Source: Desulfobacterales bacterium
Lineage (GTDB): Bacteria > Desulfobacterota > DSM-4660 > Desulfatiglandales > Desulfatiglandaceae
Direction: 5' to 3'
Length of the DNA stretch: 9,658 nt
Assembly: GCA_022013615.1 (NCBI GenBank)
Contig: JAKLQB010000888.1
Location: forward strand, 1 to 9,658
Shown here: piece by piece, positions 7,370-9,658 of the stretch
Numbering within the stretch: position 1 is the stretch's first letter
Layout of the letters: each line of letters begins with the position of its first letter
Position numbers and translations under genes: made by a program
Notes under the pieces: generated by a model
Databases searched by the model: none
Told to the model about the DNA's origin: nothing
What the model saw: the letters and a program-made list of their open reading frames with translations, nothing else

Positions 7370-8025
7370 ACTGATTCTCGTTCCCCAAACAACTTTGTCC
7401 CAATCCTTACAACATTGGCGCCTTCTTCAAGAGCCACTTTATAAGCATTAGACATGCCCATAGATAGATACTTCATCTCAATGCCGGGCAGACCCATCTC
7501 CCTGATCTCTTCAAAGAGTTTTTTAGTCTTCTGAAAGTAGGGCCTGGAATCTTCCGGGTCACCGGCGAAGGGCCCCATAGTCATGAGGCCCATAAGCTTG
7601 ATATTATTCAGCTCCGACATATCCCTGGCCAGAGAAATGGCATCTTCCGGCATCACACCAGCTTTCTGAGATTCTTCACCGCTGTTAATCTCCATAAGAA
7701 TCGGCATAACTTTGTCAATGTTTCCGCAGGCACTGTCAATGGCCCTTGCAAGTTTTATGGAATCCACGGTCTCGATCATATCAAAAACCCTAACCGCCTT
7801 CTTGGCCTTATTGCTTTGAAGATGCCCAATCATGTGCCATTTCACTTTTCCACCAACGACCTGAAAAGCTCTTTCAGCCTCCTGAACGTAATTCTCCCCT
7901 ATAATCTCCAACCCGGCCTCAACGGCTTCCAGGATCTCCTGGGGAGTTCTCGTCTTGGCTGCTCCCACAAGGCTCACGCCCTCCGGCAGTTCCTTTAAAA
8001 TCTTACTCACATTTTCTTTGATCAT
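7366..8025 (-). CDS. yggS: YggS-family pyridoxal-phosphate homeostasis protein
   Basis: A 219-residue PLP-binding protein with the fold of alanine racemase's N-terminal domain. The family keeps free PLP and amino-acid pools in balance; no classical enzymatic reaction is established. The PLP lysine is Lys24 (AAKTR, equivalent to the usual SKTKP motif). Further family motifs are GENYVQEA, WHMIGHLQSNK, a VDSIKLA segment, NSGEESQKAG, GLMTMGPF, LSMGMSNAY and VRIGTKLFGER at the C-terminus. Length is close to the family's 220-235. The ATG at 8025 is preceded by AGGAG at good spacing. It is first in a two-gene unit with ttcA, and is divergent from the two-repeat protein gene. Confidence 0.95.
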   Translation of the reverse strand: MIKENVSKILKELPEGVSLVGAAKTRTPQEILEAVEAGLEIIGENYVQEAERAFQVVGGKVKWHMIGHLQSNKAKKAVRVFDMIETVDSIKLARAIDSACGNIDKVMPILMEINSGEESQKAGVMPEDAISLARDMSELNNIKLMGLMTMGPFAGDPEDSRPYFQKTKKLFEEIREMGLPGIEMKYLSMGMSNAYKVALEEGANVVRIGTKLFGERESV

Positions 8026-8054
8026 GGTTGATCTCCTTTTTTGCCCATGCTAAA

Positions 8055-8083
8055 TTGATACTTCAATTCCGGGGATGTGTAAA
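8055..8083 (+). promoter_or_regulatory. Possible promoter of the two-repeat protein gene
   Basis: TTGATA (8055-8060) and TGTAAA (8078-8083) with 17 bases between them, in the 86-base gap between the divergent yggS and two-repeat genes. Five and four consensus matches respectively. Transcription would start near 8090, shortly before the ribosome site of the plus-strand gene. Confidence 0.33.
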
Positions 8084-8111
8084 GGATTCTGATACAGAAA
8101 GGATAAATGCC

Positions 8112-8546
8112 ATGACACATGAAGACGCGGGACATTATGCCAAAAAGCACTCAGCCGAACGTAACGTGAAACCGGAGATTACCGAGGCTGTAAAACAGAG
8201 GGCTTCAGATGGGGCGATATCATGCGCGGCAGCCCATAAAATTGCAGTCGATCTGGGCGTACCGCCTGAGGAGATTGGTGTTGGAATAGATCTTCTTGAG
8301 CTGCGAATTGTCAAATGCCAGTTAGGGCTCTACGGATATCGACCGGAAAAGAAGGTTGTCAAACCGGCGGAAGCCGTAGCAGAGGCACTGGAAGGGGCCA
8401 TAAAGGAATCCCTTGTAGAGGGGCGGCTTTCATGCACAGCCGCCTGGGATATAGCGAAAAGGCTTGGGATAGCCAAAATGGATGTTTCCTCAGCCTGTGA
8501 GGCCCTGAAAATCAAGATGGTTTCTTGTCAATTGGGCGCTTTTTAA
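8112..8546 (+). CDS. Two-repeat protein with HTH-like units ending in Cys-Gln-Leu-Gly
   Basis: A 144-residue protein I cannot assign to a named family. It is built of two copies of the same unit. The first runs from about residue 23 to 76 and the second from about 93 to 144, with a period of exactly 70 residues: Cys38 and Cys69 of copy 1 match Cys108 and Cys139 of copy 2. Each unit has SC-xAA-xxIA-xxLG(V/I), a pattern like a helix-turn-helix, and closes with KC/SC-QLG. The linker (about 77-90) is proline- and lysine-rich. A small DNA-binding or redox-sensing regulator is possible, but no function is shown. I chose the ATG at 8112, which has AAAGGA at proper spacing. The earlier in-frame ATG at 8028 would use sequence inside the yggS leader and adds 28 residues unrelated to the repeats. 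Confidence 0.7.
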   Translation: MTHEDAGHYAKKHSAERNVKPEITEAVKQRASDGAISCAAAHKIAVDLGVPPEEIGVGIDLLELRIVKCQLGLYGYRPEKKVVKPAEAVAEALEGAIKESLVEGRLSCTAAWDIAKRLGIAKMDVSSACEALKIKMVSCQLGAF

Positions 8547-8575
8547 CATAGTTGTGAAGAGGAAACCAAAAAAAA

Positions 8576-8627
8576 GCCACTATTCTCTGCCCGACCGCAA
8601 ATCCGGCATCATTTTGAGAATAGTGGC
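8576..8627. terminator. Bidirectional Rho-independent terminator
   Basis: Perfect 12-bp arms GCCACTATTCTC (8576-8587) and GAGAATAGTGGC (8616-8627). The loop holds a further short TGCC/GGCA pairing. An A-run (8568-8575) precedes the stem, giving a U-run on minus-strand transcripts; AAAAGTTTTTT follows it on the plus strand. It sits between two convergent genes, the two-repeat protein and the HesB selenoprotein, and can end both transcripts. Confidence 0.85.
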
Positions 8628-8643
8628 CAAAAGTTTTTTGTGA

Positions 8644-8958
8644 TTAACAACTACAGGAACTTCCGCACGCGGAGCCCATGTTCAGGCTGGAGGAAATATC
8701 AAATCCAGCGCCCATGTATGAATCAACATAATCCACCTTGACAGGCTTTACCCTTTCATACAACTCCTTTTCGATGATATAAGTAAGCTCCCTGTCATCA
8801 AATACTTCATCTTTATCCCCTGGCTCATCCAGAGCCATACCCAGCGAGGGCCCGGATCAGCCTCCCTGGGAAAGGACTATCCGGATGCCCGGCACCTCTT
8901 CCTTGTCTTTCAAAAGTTCTTTTAACTTATCGCTTGCTTTTTCCGTTACATCAAACAT
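8644..8958 (-). CDS. HesB/IscA-like selenoprotein with in-frame UGA (Sec34)
   Basis: A 104-residue A-type iron-sulfur scaffold/carrier-like protein. Reading from the ATG at 8958, after a perfect AAGGAGG ribosome site, the frame stays open through one TGA (8857-8859) to the TAA at 8644. The TGA falls at residue 34 in the context SQGG-U-SGPSLGMA, where ordinary HesB/IscA proteins have the first cluster cysteine (about Cys35). HesB-like selenoproteins of this type are known from anaerobic proteobacteria. The C-terminus keeps Cys98, Cys102 and Cys104 (CGSSCSC), a variant of the CGC pair. The codons on both sides of the TGA are coding for the same protein, so neither frameshift nor pseudogene is needed to explain it. 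A stem-loop just after the TGA can serve as SECIS. The gene follows rdgB on the same strand after 124 bases and has its own promoter-like sequence. Confidence 0.88.
8822..8859 (-). promoter_or_regulatory. UGA codon with candidate bacterial SECIS stem-loop
   Basis: On the minus strand the UGA (8859-8857) is followed after 20 bases by a perfect 5-bp hairpin, GGCTC-TGGAT-GAGCC (8836-8822). The flanking CTGG and CCC can pair with the bases after it to lengthen the stem. Bacterial SECIS elements lie inside the reading frame right after the UGA and bind SelB through a small apical loop, often with G in it; this one has two G. The bases also code for HesB residues. Confidence 0.6.
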
Positions 8959-9000
8959 TTCTGCCTCCTTATAGGTTTGTTTCCTTTATGCATTACATAT

Positions 9001-9028
9001 ACAATATGCACAAAAATCCGATTGTCAA
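9001..9028 (-). promoter_or_regulatory. Possible promoter of the HesB-like selenoprotein gene
   Basis: On the minus strand TTGACA (9023-9028, perfect) is followed after 16 bases by TATTGT (9001-9006, four of six). It lies in the 124-base gap between rdgB and the HesB-like gene. The latter may therefore be transcribed on its own as well as from the rdgB side, since no terminator is visible between them. Confidence 0.42.
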
Positions 9029-9082
9029 ATTTAGTTTATTATTAGTAAAGAGGCAGAATACAAGGAAAGGTTACAAGTGTAA

Positions 9083-9658
9083 TTAGAAAGGTTCCTCTGC
9101 CAGCCGTTGTCTCAGCCATATCATGACCTTATCAAATTCAGATCTGAGTTCTGCCATTGCCTTACCACGGTGGCTCACACGGTTTTTTTCCTCCGATTTC
9201 ATCTGTGCAAAAGTTTTTTTCAGGGGAGGGAAATAAAACAGGGGATCATATCCGAAACCATTGTTACCAATCGGCTCCTGAGTTATATGGCCATCACACC
9301 TTCCTTCGTAGATAAGAGCGGGTCCCGCTGGCACAGCGATTGCTATAGTGCACACAAAAGAAGCGCCTCGGTCTTCCACATCCTTCATAGCCTTGAGCAG
9401 TTTAAGGTTATTTTCTTTATCGGTGGCATCTTCCCCGGCATAACGCGCGGATTTGACCCCCGGCATCCCGCCCAAGGCCCCTACCATCAGACCGGAATCG
9501 TCCGCAAGCGCTGGCACACCAAGCACTTTCGCCGTAAAGGCCGCCTTTTTATAGGCGTTATCCTCAAAAGTTGCTCCATTCTCCTCAACCAAAGGAATGG
9601 GCCCAAAATCCTTCAAGCTCTTTATTTCAATACCACAATCAGCAATCAGATCCTTGAA
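9083..9658 (-). CDS. rdgB: XTP/dITP pyrophosphatase RdgB (HAM1 family), N-terminus cut
   Basis: The house-cleaning nucleotidase that hydrolyses non-canonical purine triphosphates (XTP, dITP, ITP) to monophosphates and pyrophosphate, keeping them out of DNA and RNA. I read 191 residues to the window end without a stop. The usual N-terminal nucleotide-binding start (about 10-15 residues) is missing, so the true start lies beyond base 9658; a TTG at 9616 is not the start, since homologous sequence (FKDLIADCGIEIKSL) continues before it. Family motifs: ATFEDNAYKKA, ALADDSGL with the catalytic Asp, GVKSARYAGE, EGRCDGHI, GFGYDPLF and VSHRGKAMAEL. It ends at a TAA at 9083. It is upstream of the HesB-like gene on the same strand. 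Confidence 0.95.
   Translation of the reverse strand, partial: FKDLIADCGIEIKSLKDFGPIPLVEENGATFEDNAYKKAAFTAKVLGVPALADDSGLMVGALGGMPGVKSARYAGEDATDKENNLKLLKAMKDVEDRGASFVCTIAIAVPAGPALIYEGRCDGHITQEPIGNNGFGYDPLFYFPPLKKTFAQMKSEEKNRVSHRGKAMAELRSEFDKVMIWLRQRLAEEPF

Noticed and set aside
8028..8111. Longer N-terminus for the two-repeat protein (ATG at 8028)
   Set aside because: No ribosome site at that ATG, the added residues lie outside the repeat structure, and the ATG at 8112 has a good site.
8644..8838. 64-residue gene starting at an internal ATG
   Set aside because: It is the C-terminal part of the HesB-like selenoprotein; the ATG is an internal Met after the UGA, and the true start with a perfect ribosome site is at 8958.
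8987..9006. Palindrome-like GCATTACATATACAATATGC region before the HesB-like gene
   Set aside because: Only six of ten positions pair; too imperfect in AT-rich sequence to claim an operator.

Overview
The window looks like a chromosomal segment of a Gram-negative, anaerobic bacterium, most likely of the sulfate-reducer/Desulfobacterota type. This rests on the gene mix (a HesB-like selenoprotein, a TtcA-type sulfurtransferase, WaaP/Kdo-kinase-like proteins) and is inference; no marker gene fixes the taxon.

Left part (1-3323), minus strand: the start of a BREX phage-defence operon. It begins with a strong sigma70-type promoter (3294-3323) that runs straight into a perfect 11-bp inverted repeat (3268-3295) at the expected transcription start. 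The genes follow in the order brxA-position gene (3255-2425), brxB/DUF1788 (2438-1875) and brxC/pglY-type ATPase (1878 to beyond the window). They overlap by 14 bp and 4 bp, so translation is probably coupled. The methyltransferase pglX and the pglZ gene expected in BREX would lie left of base 1.

Middle part (3324-6584): about 830 bp without a convincing gene, then a plus-strand cluster. It holds two tandem paralogues of a small His/Cys zinc-knuckle protein (4152-4412, 4443-4706) and two paralogous kinase-fold proteins resembling LPS (Kdo/WaaP-type) kinases (4729-5625, 5745-6584). The first kinase-like protein has lost the catalytic-loop aspartate that the second keeps, so it may be a pseudokinase. 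The second gene also has its own promoter-like sequence.

Right part (6585-9658): housekeeping genes. On the minus strand, yggS (PLP-binding protein) and ttcA (tRNA 2-thiocytidine synthase family) overlap by GTGA. Divergent to them is a plus-strand gene for an unrecognised 144-residue protein made of two 70-residue repeats, each HTH-like and ending in Cys-Gln-Leu-Gly. It meets the next minus-strand unit at a large bidirectional terminator (8576-8627). That unit is rdgB (XTP/dITP pyrophosphatase, cut by the window end) followed by a HesB/IscA-like gene. The HesB-like gene contains an in-frame TGA at the position of the first iron-sulfur cysteine and a stem-loop just downstream, which is the signature of a selenoprotein. 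Gene callers that treat TGA as stop would report only its C-terminal 64 residues.

The best candidates for something new are the duplicated zinc-knuckle/kinase cluster next to BREX, the operator palindrome of the BREX promoter, and the two-repeat Cys-Gln-Leu-Gly protein.
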